Shown: in pieces, positions 33,740 through 42,487 of the stretch
Layout: every line of letters starts with the position of its first letter
Numbering within the stretch: the first letter of the stretch is position 1
Assembly: GCF_004295585.1 (NCBI RefSeq)
Contig: NZ_AP019400.1
Location: forward strand, 6,688,501 to 6,752,500
Source: Cohnella abietis
GTDB taxonomy: Bacteria; Bacillota; Bacilli; Paenibacillales; Paenibacillaceae
Direction: 5' to 3'
DNA length: 64,000 bases
Notes under the pieces: generated by a model
Databases searched by the model: none
The model's input: only the letters and a program-made list of their open reading frames with translations
Told to the model about the DNA's origin: nothing
Translations under genes and position numbers: made by a program

Positions 33740-35863
33740 TTAATTACCGGTCAGAATCCTTTTTTCAAGCCAGTCTTGGTTTAGAACGTTCGACTTGCCA
33801 TTCGTAATCCGATGCCAACCAACAACCATATACTTGTTCGGAGCCGTACCTGCTTGTACGGGGGAGCCTGCTATTGCGACATCGCCAATCTTCCACCCCG
33901 ACTGCGCGGGCAAAGCTGCGAAGGTTACCGCTTGTTCACCTGACCTCCGACCGCTGACGACTATACTGTCCGCGATAGTGGAAGCTGCCGATGCATCTAC
34001 TCGATTACCTTCCATGTGTAGATATTCTAATACGGCAGGCGCTCCGTATTCGCCAAGGTAAATACCTTGATCGGTCGTCCCACTTCCTCCACCTATTTCA
34101 TTGAAGGCTAGCGTCACTCCGCCCTGCGTTCCGGACACATGAATACCTTCCGTCTGCGGATAAACGGTAGATCCCTGAAGATTGCAAATCGTATTGGACT
34201 TAATCGACGTATTAGAAACTTTTCCCGTTGCCCCCAGTCCGACGCAAATCCCTTTGCTAAAGCCGTTGACCAAATTATCTGAGATCGTCGTATCGAACAG
34301 CGAAGCCCCCGCGGCGGCGCACACTAGCACGGCGATATTGGAAGACCTGTCCGTACAGTACAGTTGATTGCCTGTGACCGTTATGCGATCCCCTCTGCCA
34401 TGATGCATGTTCAGAAATATGGCCGTCTTAGGAAAAGCCATTCCGGGATTTAGAATTTGACCGGGAAGAATCTGTACTCGGTTATTGCCGATCAGAACGT
34501 CTGATAAGCCTAGATCAATTGGCGCAATACTGAACAGCCCCACCCCGAACCACGAGACGTTAAAGGAATTTCCGGTTACGGTGATCCCTCTGGACGGCGT
34601 CTTCTGGTTACCAGTGATCCATAGGCCTTGCGAGTAATTGTTGACCATATTGTTCACAAAATAATTCTCGGACCCATGAAGCTCGGCCGCAACCACCGGG
34701 CCAGCGACGCCCGTGGAAACCGTAGGGTGATCGAACACGCAGTCATGAACGTTGATGACGTCTCCCCACATGTAGATCGAGGAGTGATCGCTGCTGTCGA
34801 TCCCGTTATTGTAAAATCTGCAGGAGCTAATCTCTACGTTACGACTGTGCGTAGCGGGAGCTTCTTGCTGTCCCGTCGCTATGCATGTCACGCCGGGAGA
34901 ATTGATAAATTCGCAATTCGTAATTTTGGAATCGTACAACCTGGCATCGACACCGGAAGTGGCCACGGTACCGGAGATAAATATACCCGCGCAGTTGACG
35001 GCGCTATAAGTGCCGCTGCCTCTGCTGGGGCTAATCTTATTGTTTGCCCCGTTGATGTCGAAGGTAATTCCTTCAACATACAGGTTATTGATAACGGTGT
35101 TTCCGGCAATGAGATTATAATATTTCGGGCTGGCGTCGGTAGATTCGTTATTCTTGAGCTTCAATATCGTCCGCCCAATGCCTGACCCCACCAAATTCAT
35201 CTTATCCTTCGCGATCAGCGAGCAGACCGAGGCTCCACCAGCCAGCGCGATCGATTGCGACAATGTTAGTAAATAGGTCCCTTCTGGAAAAAAGAGAGGG
35301 CTTCCAGAGTCGATTGCCGCTTGGATGGAAGCCGTATCGTCGTTCGCGCCGTCCGCCAGCGCTCCGAACGAGAGCGGAGTCAACCGTTCCTCGTTCAGAC
35401 GAACTAAACAGCCGGTTCCCTTCGGGTTAGTCTCGCCTGTTCTATTCAGGAAACCCCGCAGACCGGATACCTTTCCGTTCCAAGGAACGGTCGGCGATAT
35501 GATGCTACCACCATTGTGGGCCGATTTGCTGCGGTTTTTGTCCACATAATAGATGCCTCCCCCGATCGTTTTATTGGGATGATAGCTGCCTATGATGAAG
35601 GTCTGACCGTTGTCTAGCGAATTGAGCTTAAGAGATTGAATATCCGCAACGCTGCTCAGATATTCAGGATCGGCAGATTTCTTATTAGCGGCAACCATTC
35701 GTGGGCCGCTCAGCAACAAGCTACCAGTAGCTACAACCGCCCCCATGCTGCCCATCGCGGCCAGAAACTTTCTCCGGCTAAATGGGGACGAGGAAGCGAC
35801 CTTCCCCTGATCTACTTCCATTCCTTTTATTTCCTGCCCATTACTTTCCTTGGAATGATTCAT
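33740..35863 (-). CDS. Tat-exported right-handed beta-helix protein (pectate-lyase-3-like)
   Basis: 707 aa. A twin-arginine signal SRRKFL (residues 29-34) is followed by a hydrophobic stretch (AAMGSMGAVVATGSLLL). At about residues 155-180 comes the typical start of GH28-related/Pectate_lyase_3 helices, SFGALADGANDDTASIQAAI with FFPEGTYLL. About 400 residues of beta-helix repeats follow (VTGNSF, ISDNLV, IKSNTI). ATG 35863 has AGGAGG eight bases upstream and overlaps the end of tatC by 23 bp. It probably binds or cleaves an extracellular polysaccharide. The catalytic residues cannot be assigned. Confidence 0.85.
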   Translation of the reverse strand: MNHSKESNGQEIKGMEVDQGKVASSSPFSRRKFLAAMGSMGAVVATGSLLLSGPRMVAANKKSADPEYLSSVADIQSLKLNSLDNGQTFIIGSYHPNKTIGGGIYYVDKNRSKSAHNGGSIISPTVPWNGKVSGLRGFLNRTGETNPKGTGCLVRLNEERLTPLSFGALADGANDDTASIQAAIDSGSPLFFPEGTYLLTLSQSIALAGGASVCSLIAKDKMNLVGSGIGRTILKLKNNESTDASPKYYNLIAGNTVINNLYVEGITFDINGANNKISPSRGSGTYSAVNCAGIFISGTVATSGVDARLYDSKITNCEFINSPGVTCIATGQQEAPATHSRNVEISSCRFYNNGIDSSDHSSIYMWGDVINVHDCVFDHPTVSTGVAGPVVAAELHGSENYFVNNMVNNYSQGLWITGNQKTPSRGITVTGNSFNVSWFGVGLFSIAPIDLGLSDVLIGNNRVQILPGQILNPGMAFPKTAIFLNMHHGRGDRITVTGNQLYCTDRSSNIAVLVCAAAGASLFDTTISDNLVNGFSKGICVGLGATGKVSNTSIKSNTICNLQGSTVYPQTEGIHVSGTQGGVTLAFNEIGGGSGTTDQGIYLGEYGAPAVLEYLHMEGNRVDASAASTIADSIVVSGRRSGEQAVTFAALPAQSGWKIGDVAIAGSPVQAGTAPNKYMVVGWHRITNGKSNVLNQDWLEKRILTGN

Positions 35864-36593
35864 GTGCTTTTCCTCCTATTGGTCTGTAATATCGCTTTTG
35901 CATAGCTGAGGACAACAAGACGCTTACTTCGAACAAAATAAGTAACGGAGCAAGCACGAGTAAATTGGAGATCAAGTCCGGCGGTGCAACCATCGTGGAC
36001 AAGATAACCATTAAGAGATAGCAATATCGTCGCCATTTTCTCAGTAGCTCCGGAGTCACTATACCGATCGCCGTCAGAAACGCGATGACGACGGGCATCT
36101 GAAATAAGAGTGTGCATGGTATGACGATGTTGAACATGAACGAGAAGTATTGTAGGACTCCATAGGTTTCCTGAAGCCCCATTCTCTCGTTTAAGCCGGT
36201 AAGAAATGCGGTAGATAGCGGGAAAACCAAGAAATAAGCGAAGCAGCTTCCCAGTGCCATAAGCGCTACCGACAATGGAATGAATTTAAGCGTCGCCCGC
36301 TGCTCTGTTTCCGTCAATCCAGGCTTGGTGAACTGCCATAGCTGGTACAGCACATAAGGACACGTAACCGCCAAGGCGAACAGCAACGCGAATTGCATGT
36401 ATACCTGAATGCCGTCCCACGGGGAAAGCGCATGCCATTCTAGCCCAACGGCGGGCGGTACTCCTTTTAGATAGGAGATCACGGGAACGGCTAACGACAA
36501 ACCACCAGCAATCGCAACGACTAGAACGACGGAGATTCGGATGACCCGCTTCCGTAGTTCAGTAAGATGGGCGACCAACGTCATGTCAGGCAT
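35841..36593 (-). CDS. tatC: Twin-arginine translocase subunit TatC
   Basis: 250 aa with six membrane helices. The N-terminal cytoplasmic motif HLTELRKRVIRIS (residues 9-21) is the TatC signature. SPWDGIQVYMQFALLFA and the Pro-rich P-Y-V-L-Y-Q-L-W-Q-F-T-K-P-G-L segment with E-x-R (about 90-115), which contact the Tat signal, are also present. TatC is the receptor for twin-arginine substrates. It lies between tatA and the beta-helix Tat substrate, with overlap to the latter, so the system is probably dedicated to it. Confidence 0.95.
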   Translation of the reverse strand: MPDMTLVAHLTELRKRVIRISVVLVVAIAGGLSLAVPVISYLKGVPPAVGLEWHALSPWDGIQVYMQFALLFALAVTCPYVLYQLWQFTKPGLTETEQRATLKFIPLSVALMALGSCFAYFLVFPLSTAFLTGLNERMGLQETYGVLQYFSFMFNIVIPCTLLFQMPVVIAFLTAIGIVTPELLRKWRRYCYLLMVILSTMVAPPDLISNLLVLAPLLILFEVSVLLSSAMQKRYYRPIGGKAHESFQGK

Positions 36594-36620
36594 CCGCGTA
36601 GACCCCCTCTTTCATTCGGC

Positions 36621-36830
36621 TTAAGTGGACTTGCCGTTCGTTTCCGACTCTGTAACTGAGCCCTTCGGCAGCTCTACCGGGCCATCGCCCATGATATCCT
36701 TGGCTCCATTCTTGAATTCCCTCAGCGTTCTTCCGAATGCCTTACCAAGCTCAGGCAGCTTGCTTGGGCCGAACAACAATAGCCCTACCAGTACGATTAG
36801 CAATATCCCTACAGTTCCAGGTGCGTGCAT
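36621..36830 (-). CDS. tatA: Twin-arginine translocase subunit TatA
   Basis: 69 aa. A short N-terminal membrane helix (VGILLIVLVGLLLFGPSKLPELG) with the TatA hallmark F-G-P-x-K-L-P, then the amphipathic helix GKAFGRTLREFKNG and a charged tail. TatA forms the translocation pore. In Bacillus-type minimal Tat systems TatA and TatC are sufficient. ATG 36830 has AGGAGAGG upstream; tatC follows after 27 bp. Confidence 0.95.
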   Translation of the reverse strand: MHAPGTVGILLIVLVGLLLFGPSKLPELGKAFGRTLREFKNGAKDIMGDGPVELPKGSVTESETNGKST

Positions 36831-36945
36831 ATGATCCTCTCCTTTACCCTATTTTGAATCCGCTTTCATTTTGACGTTTGAAGCGTTCTTCTTTTTACAC
36901 TTGCCCTCTTACCTTCCTTGTACGCTTCCTCCCCCTCTTAGCATT

Positions 36946-37107
36946 CTAATAAGTCGGTCGGTATTCCGGATGCTTCAGAGCTTTTCCATCTTCGTACACC
37001 TCGATTATATAGACCTCCTTTTTCTCCTCGAAAGACGCAATAATCGTACTTGTATTCCCTTCGCGACATTTGGCCCGATTTAGATCGGTTTTGGAATAAA
37101 TGTTTGT
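36946..37107 (-). other. Open frame without start codon, possible small-gene remnant
   Basis: The 370 bp between the isomerase gene and tatA contain a 53-codon frame between two stops. It would read ...ASFEEKKEVYIIEVYEDGKALK... with coding-like composition, but it has no ATG, GTG or TTG at a suitable place. AGGAGG (near 37012) is poorly placed. It may be a decayed gene end or chance. The tatA promoter must also lie here but is not obvious. Confidence 0.2.
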
Positions 37108-37137
37108 TTAATGCGTGCGGAACCGGTCCATATCGCG

Positions 37138-37170
37138 CAAAAAACCGCCGGAGCTAGCGCCCCGACGGTT
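37138..37170 (-). terminator. Intrinsic terminator of the isomerase/dehydrogenase operon
   Basis: On the minus strand AACCGTCGG pairs with CCGGCGGTT (one G-U pair) and is followed by TTTT. It lies 30 bp beyond the stop of the gene at 37200. Confidence 0.8.
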
Positions 37171-37199
37171 CAATACGCTTTGAATATGGAGATTTGTGC

Positions 37200-38024
37200 C
37201 TAATCTGCTTGCATCCACAGCTTCAAATCATTCGTCGTCCTTAGAATGTCTTGTCGCTGCTCCTCGCCCGAGATTTCTCGTTCAATAATGTATTCGCCCG
37301 CGAATCCGATTTCCTTAAGCTTGCGCATGAACGCAGGGTAGTTAACATTCCCCTCGCCGGCGCGAACTTCTTCGCCCAGTCGGTCGCCATCTACGGGATA
37401 CAATCCATCCTTCACGTGGATATTGCGCACGTAAGAGCCGAAAGTGTCCAGTGCGTCGATTGGGTTTCCCTTGCCGTACAATATCAAATTCGCTGGATCC
37501 AGGTTAATGCCCAGATTAGACAAACCTAGCCGCTGAATGGTGCGAAGCAGTACGATCGGCGTTTCCTGACCAGTCTCGAACCAGAAGCCGATCCCTTTGC
37601 TCTCGCAGTACTCTGCGACTTCGCGTATCGCGGCGACGACTGCCGGATATTCCGGGTCCGTCAGGTTCTCCGGGATGAATCCGCAGTGGGTAATGATCGC
37701 AGGCGCACCGATCCACTCCGCGAAATCCGCCCATCCCTTCAGCACCTCGACCCGTTCCTCGCGATAAGCCTCGGGGACCAGACCCAGCGTGACGGGTCCT
37801 TCCGTGAAATTCCATACTGCTGGCCCAGGAACGCCTGCCCATACCGCACAGATGCGGACGTTCGCCTCTCTTGCATCCCTAACTACTCGTTCGGCCACTT
37901 CTGGCGTGCACAGCTCGCGGTCCCAGCAGCAAAGCTGGCAGACAGGAAAGCCGTAATCGCTCACGACTTGAAACATGTTCCCTTTAACACTTACGTCGAG
38001 CATATGAATGACTCCGATTTCCAT
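37200..38024 (-). CDS. Sugar phosphate isomerase/epimerase (xylose-isomerase-like TIM barrel)
   Basis: 274 aa, AP-endonuclease-2/xylose-isomerase-like barrel. Metal-site features seen: ITHCGFIPE, FWFETGQET (Glu), LGINLDPANL (Asp), NIHVKDGL (His, Asp) and a final EYIIEREISGE (Glu). Members isomerise or epimerise keto sugars or inosose. RBS AGGAGG precedes ATG 38024. It is translated 12 bp after the Gfo/Idh/MocA gene, a pairing typical of inositol or rare-sugar breakdown. Confidence 0.9.
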   Translation of the reverse strand: MEIGVIHMLDVSVKGNMFQVVSDYGFPVCQLCCWDRELCTPEVAERVVRDAREANVRICAVWAGVPGPAVWNFTEGPVTLGLVPEAYREERVEVLKGWADFAEWIGAPAIITHCGFIPENLTDPEYPAVVAAIREVAEYCESKGIGFWFETGQETPIVLLRTIQRLGLSNLGINLDPANLILYGKGNPIDALDTFGSYVRNIHVKDGLYPVDGDRLGEEVRAGEGNVNYPAFMRKLKEIGFAGEYIIEREISGEEQRQDILRTTNDLKLWMQAD

Positions 38025-38036
38025 GTTTACATCCTC

Positions 38037-39050
38037 CTATCGATCACCGATTTGCACGAATTGTCCACCCTCGCTGGAGGAGCGCCGCTCAGCTTCGACG
38101 ATCCGTAGCGCGAGAAGAGAAGCCTCGGGCGGCGATGTCGCGATAGCTTCTCCTGAGATCAAGCGTTCCGCGAAATACTTAATTTCCCGATATACGCCAA
38201 GATCCCCCGCATGCTCATAAACCCATGAAGCCCCCTCTGCCGGATAGACGGTTAACTGGCCGTACTTAAATACAAGCGTCGCTTTATCCAGATGAACGCG
38301 ATAGCTCATCTCGAACGGGACTTCTCCCGGTAGCGATAGATCCCCTTGCGCTTGAATGATTTTCCCGTCCGGGTACCGAAAATGTGCAGACACGATATCG
38401 TAGTTTTCACTACATAGGGCCGATACCGCTTCCGGCTCTCCGAATAGCCAGTTAATCATGTCTACATCGTGAATATGTAGATCCACAAGAGCACCTCCAC
38501 TCTTGTCTACTTGAAGCATCCAATTTTCGTAGGACCAACCAGGCTCGTTGCCGCCCCTATAGAAATTAGCAGCCTTTACTTTGCCGAATTCGCCGCTATC
38601 TACCACGCTCTTGAGATACTCGTATTCCGGCCAGAAGCGCAGGCAGTGCCCGATCATCAAGCTTTTCCCCGTCGCCGCGGCAGCCTCAACCATGGACGCT
38701 CCCCTGTCCGAATCCAGTGCGATTGGCTTCTCACACAAGACATGAAGACCCTTGTTCAACGATCGGATCGTAAATGTATCATGTAGAAAAGTAGGCAGCG
38801 TAATATCTACCATATCCATCTCTTCCTTATAAAAAAGCTCCGCGTCCGTATACGTATTAATCTTGGACAAGTCATACTCCGGATTCAATTCGATAAGATT
38901 GCTCTCTTGGGTAGCCCCATTGAACTTCCGCTCATCGATATCGAAGACAGCTACCAGCTTAATCGGAAATCCCTCGCGCTCCAATCGTGCGTAGACGTCC
39001 AAGTGTGTTCGTCCCATCGACCCCAAACCAACTAATCCTACCTTTATCAT
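38037..39050 (-). CDS. Gfo/Idh/MocA-family oxidoreductase
   Basis: 337 aa. Rossmann motif VGLVGLGSMGRTH (residues 4-16), the catalytic Lys motif HVLCEKPIALD near residue 95, and a C-terminal alpha/beta domain with GGALVDLHIHDVDMINWLFG containing the conserved D-x-x-x-H. It should oxidise a sugar or cyclitol with NAD(P)+. It is the first gene of a two-gene operon with the isomerase and faces the AraC gene at 39208. Confidence 0.93.
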   Translation of the reverse strand: MIKVGLVGLGSMGRTHLDVYARLEREGFPIKLVAVFDIDERKFNGATQESNLIELNPEYDLSKINTYTDAELFYKEEMDMVDITLPTFLHDTFTIRSLNKGLHVLCEKPIALDSDRGASMVEAAAATGKSLMIGHCLRFWPEYEYLKSVVDSGEFGKVKAANFYRGGNEPGWSYENWMLQVDKSGGALVDLHIHDVDMINWLFGEPEAVSALCSENYDIVSAHFRYPDGKIIQAQGDLSLPGEVPFEMSYRVHLDKATLVFKYGQLTVYPAEGASWVYEHAGDLGVYREIKYFAERLISGEAIATSPPEASLLALRIVEAERRSSSEGGQFVQIGDR

Positions 39051-39207
39051 CGTACTGTCATCTCCCTATTCGAAATGTCTTCTGACAGCACCATCATATC
39101 GTTTCATTCCTTCTCTTGATTTAGATAATGAGTCGCTTTATTTGTACTTCTATTTGCATTATCGGATGGATTATTTATACTTTATTTAGAGCGGAGGGAA
39201 GCGAAGA

Positions 39208-40083
39208 ATGGAGTTCGTACCTTACAGACTGAACGAGCGGATCGTCGTCAACAACATCTATACCTGCTATTATTTTGAATTTTCCAATCGAGAACGCTAT
39301 AACGGGGAAAGCCACGACTTCTGGGAAATCGTCTACGTGGATAAAGGCGAGGTGAACGCGAATACCGAATCGGGCTACTACCGACTAAATCAGGGCAATA
39401 TTCTCATTCATAGTCCGAACGAGTACCATCAGCTGGAGAATACCGGCAGTAAACCCCCAAATCTTTTCATTGTTACGTTCGGGTGCGACAATGAGGCGAT
39501 GAGATTTTTCGACGAACATAAGCTGTTTCAAATCGGACAGGCCGAGCACGCGGTGCTGGCGCAATTGATGAAGGAGAGCCAGAACGCCTTCGGACTGAAT
39601 CTGTTCCCGATTACTCCTAGGTCGGAAGCATCGTTCGCTGCAGAGCAGCTATTCAAAATCTACTTGGAACAGCTGCTGATCCTGATCATTCGCAAGGAGC
39701 AAACCGAACTACCGTATACGGCACCTTTATCGATGACAAAGGAAAACCAAAGCGCGCGTCTAAGCCAGCTAATTCTCGAATATCTCGAGCGGAATCTGAC
39801 TAACAAAGTCACGCTGGACGACTTATGCACACAATTCAACATGAGCAGGACGCAGATGAACATCCTATTCAAGCGCACAGTCGGCGTCGGGATTATTACT
39901 TATTTCAACCAATCGAAAATCGATCACGCCAAAAAATACATCCGCGAAGAGATCTACAATCTAACGGAAATCTCGGATCTACTCGGCTACAGCAGCGTTC
40001 ATTACTTCTCCCGACACTTCAAGAAAACGGTCGGCATGACGCCGTCGGAATATGCCAGAACGATTAAAGCGCGTAACGAGTGA
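39208..40083 (+). CDS. AraC-family regulator with cupin sensor domain
   Basis: 291 aa. An N-terminal cupin-like domain (residues 20-100, with HDFWEIVYVDKGEV and GNILIHSPNEYHQL) and a C-terminal AraC domain (about 190-285) with VTLDDLCTQFNMSRTQMNILFK and LTEISDLLGYSSVHYFSRHFK. A soluble sensor of a small sugar. It is divergent from the Gfo/Idh-isomerase operon, which it probably regulates. RBS GGAGGG nine bases before ATG. Confidence 0.92.
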   Translation: MEFVPYRLNERIVVNNIYTCYYFEFSNRERYNGESHDFWEIVYVDKGEVNANTESGYYRLNQGNILIHSPNEYHQLENTGSKPPNLFIVTFGCDNEAMRFFDEHKLFQIGQAEHAVLAQLMKESQNAFGLNLFPITPRSEASFAAEQLFKIYLEQLLILIIRKEQTELPYTAPLSMTKENQSARLSQLILEYLERNLTNKVTLDDLCTQFNMSRTQMNILFKRTVGVGIITYFNQSKIDHAKKYIREEIYNLTEISDLLGYSSVHYFSRHFKKTVGMTPSEYARTIKARNE

Positions 40084-40104
40084 GCGGTGCCCCAAAACAT
40101 AAAT

Positions 40105-40147
40105 AAAGCGTTGGTCCAGGAACTAATCCTGAGCCAACGCTTTTCTT
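40105..40147. terminator. Intrinsic terminator, near-copy of that at 20856
   Basis: AAAGCGTTGG (40105-40114) pairs with CCAACGCTTT (40134-40143) plus inner CAGGA/TCCTG, then TCTTAT. It lies between the convergent AraC and alpha/beta-hydrolase genes. Confidence 0.85.
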
Positions 40148-40158
40148 ATAAAAGTTGC

Positions 40159-41130
40159 TTATTTCTTAGCCAAGGCCAAGATTTCATCTGTAACAAGATC
40201 AGGACGATATTGATGAACATAATGCTCGGTATCCTTAATGACTAATTGCTTCGCTTGCAAGGACCAGGAAGTAAACTCCTTTTCAGATTTGTTCCAAACT
40301 TCATCGGTAACCCCTAAATAGTCGGATGTCAGCACGGTAAGCGGGAAAGGGAAGGGCTTTTTATTATCCAATACAACCTTCGCATTAGCACGAGATTGAC
40401 GTAGCTCGTCATCTATATTGGCATTTTTAAGCTTAAGCAATGAGGCTGTCAAATCAATCTTCTTCAGGTCATCGGGCACGAACTCCAAGCCATTGCGAGC
40501 TGCGCGTGCGCCTTCGATAACAGCGTCGGTGTTAAAAAGCATCCGAATCACGCCTGTTTTGATGAGCAACTGATTCACAAAGCCCCCACTTATTGGCGGC
40601 TCAGCATCATTATAGTAATATTCTGGACTACCGCTATCAATCGTAACGATGCCTTGTACCTCATCCGGGTATTTCTGTGCAAATCGGAGCACTTCCAGTG
40701 ATCCTAACGAATGTGACACCAACACGTAAGGAGGCTTCTGACCAGCTGCTTGCAGCACTTCGTGAATTTCATTCGTTATCGTATCGATATCACGCTTCTT
40801 GTCCGTTGTATCGCTGTACCCGTAGCCAAACCGATCATAAACTGCGAATTTAACGTGTGGGGCTAGTTTGTCATACAGTGGGGAAAAATCTACATAAGGG
40901 TTAGCTGTGCCCCACCCCGAAGCCAATACAACCGTTACATCCCCTTGTCCTCCGGTATATAAATGCATCTTTTTCCCCTCTATATCATACAGCTTTCCAC
41001 TAGGGGTATAAGCTTTCAGATCCTTCCGAACGCTCACCTGCTCATATATCGCTCCTGCCCCCAGAAGAACAAGAACAGCCAGTAATCCGAAAATAACTAT
41101 CTTCAATAATCTTTTACGCCATTTTTTCAT
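40159..41130 (-). CDS. Membrane-anchored alpha/beta hydrolase
   Basis: 323 aa. One N-terminal membrane helix (KIVIFGLLAVLVLLGAGAIY, residues 11-30), then an alpha/beta-hydrolase domain. It shows the oxyanion region ASGWGTANPY, the nucleophile elbow VLVSHSLGSLEV (Ser near 143), a possible acid Asp in TSDYLG, and the C-terminal His in KDTEHYVHQY. The catalytic domain faces outside. Substrate unknown; esterase, lactonase or peptidase all possible. RBS AAAAGGGGAG precedes ATG 41130. Confidence 0.88.
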   Translation of the reverse strand: MKKWRKRLLKIVIFGLLAVLVLLGAGAIYEQVSVRKDLKAYTPSGKLYDIEGKKMHLYTGGQGDVTVVLASGWGTANPYVDFSPLYDKLAPHVKFAVYDRFGYGYSDTTDKKRDIDTITNEIHEVLQAAGQKPPYVLVSHSLGSLEVLRFAQKYPDEVQGIVTIDSGSPEYYYNDAEPPISGGFVNQLLIKTGVIRMLFNTDAVIEGARAARNGLEFVPDDLKKIDLTASLLKLKNANIDDELRQSRANAKVVLDNKKPFPFPLTVLTSDYLGVTDEVWNKSEKEFTSWSLQAKQLVIKDTEHYVHQYRPDLVTDEILALAKK

Positions 41131-41334
41131 CTATTACACTCCCCTTTTAAGTTATCAGATACACTCTTGGTGTCTCCTTCATTATAAATGCTCAATCTTA
41201 TTTCCGATCAAACAGTATCTTAATTCTAGCTTAATTATATATTTTGACCGTAAGCAGCTTTATAAATAAGGCTTAATTTTCTATACCATATGGCTTAATA
41301 CGACATGGAATGAGGGAAATGGATTTGCTATCAT

Positions 41335-41349
41335 TGATAATGGTTATCA
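41335..41349. promoter_or_regulatory. Fur box upstream of siderophore-binding protein gene
   Basis: TGATAATGGTTATCA matches the Bacillus 7-1-7 Fur box TGATAATnATTATCA with one mismatch. It lies 27 bp before ATG 41376, which implies iron-dependent repression. Confidence 0.85.
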
Positions 41350-41375
41350 TTCACAATCGAAAAGAGGAATTGGAT

Positions 41376-42386
41376 ATGCGTCAACAAAGTAATAAATTAT
41401 GGGCTACAGTGGCTCTTGTCATGGTTTTTGTTTTATTGTCCGCTTGTGGAAAATCAAACTCTTCGCCTTTGGCTTCGGAATCAGCATCCCCATCACAGAC
41501 CGCTGTAGAATCACCATCCGGAGCTTCGGAAGAAGCGTCTACTAGAGTGTACAAAGACAGTACAGGCCGAGAAGTAACGATCCCGACCCATCCTCAAAGG
41601 GTAATCACGTCTCAGTATTTGCCGCAAATGCTGGCTGCTGGCTTAAAGCCGATCGGAGCCGCGACTCATTTACTTAACAACTTCACTGCTGTTAAAGATC
41701 AGCTAACCGGCATCGAGGATGTTGGTCAGGCTAATGAGATGAATCTAGAGAAGGCGTTAACCTTGAACCCCGATTTAATTATTGCAACGGAGTGGAATGA
41801 GGACAAGCTTGATCAGCTAAGCAAAATAGCTCCTACAGTCATCGTCAAATGGGAAGGTAAGGACCCGTTCCAGCACTTTACGGATGTTGCAGATATTCTG
41901 GGCAGAAGCGATGAAGCGCAGCAGTGGATTCAAGCCTATGATAAGAAGGGCGAGGAAGCCCGGGCTAAATTGAAAGACTATGTAAAAGAAGGAGAAACCT
42001 TTGGAGTTGTCGTCATCGGAGGCTATGAGAAAGGACAGCTTAGAGTCTATGGTACTGGCAATGTAGGGTATACTTTGTTCCAAACTCTTCAATTTCCGAT
42101 GACAGACTTCGTGAAAACCGAGTGGAACAAGGGCGATAACAACCAGGGGCTAGCTATCTCCTTGGAAAAGCTGCCGGAGTACGCTTCCGCTGATCGGTTG
42201 TTCGTCGTTAAGTTCGACAATGATCCGGAATTTCTAAAGCAGGTAGAAGATAGCCGCCTGTGGAGTGACCTTCCTGCTGTTAAGAATAACAAAGTTTACG
42301 TCGTTGACGCTTCATTATGGTTCTCCTATGATATTATGTCCTTTGAAGCACAATTGAATGACGCCGTCAGAATGCTTGCGAAATAA
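41376..42386 (+). CDS. Iron-siderophore ABC transporter substrate-binding lipoprotein
   Basis: 336 aa from ATG 41376 (RBS AGAGGAATTG); the longer frame from 41310 would run through the Fur box. The lipobox is LSAC with Cys24. Residues 75-330 are a TroA/FepB-type binding domain: TRVYKDSTGREVTIPTHPQRVI, NPDLIIATEWNED, IAPTVIVKW. It captures ferric siderophore outside the cell. No permease or ATPase gene is adjacent, so it must use a transporter encoded elsewhere. The following gene is a likely siderophore-responsive activator. Confidence 0.92.
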   Translation: MRQQSNKLWATVALVMVFVLLSACGKSNSSPLASESASPSQTAVESPSGASEEASTRVYKDSTGREVTIPTHPQRVITSQYLPQMLAAGLKPIGAATHLLNNFTAVKDQLTGIEDVGQANEMNLEKALTLNPDLIIATEWNEDKLDQLSKIAPTVIVKWEGKDPFQHFTDVADILGRSDEAQQWIQAYDKKGEEARAKLKDYVKEGETFGVVVIGGYEKGQLRVYGTGNVGYTLFQTLQFPMTDFVKTEWNKGDNNQGLAISLEKLPEYASADRLFVVKFDNDPEFLKQVEDSRLWSDLPAVKNNKVYVVDASLWFSYDIMSFEAQLNDAVRMLAK

Positions 42387-42408
42387 AGATCTAAACAAAA
42401 TGATGCAG

Positions 42409-42444
42409 AGGAGTTCTTCAACAATCGTTGGGGAACTTCTTTTC
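42409..42444 (+). terminator. Intrinsic terminator or attenuator between the binding protein and AraC gene
   Basis: AGGAGTTC (42409-42416) pairs with GAACTTCT (42433-42440), with inner CAAC/GTTG, followed by TTTTC. Confidence 0.7.
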
Positions 42445-42487
42445 TACGATTAGAAAGTCTACACTTCTATGTGTTAAGGGGGATGAT

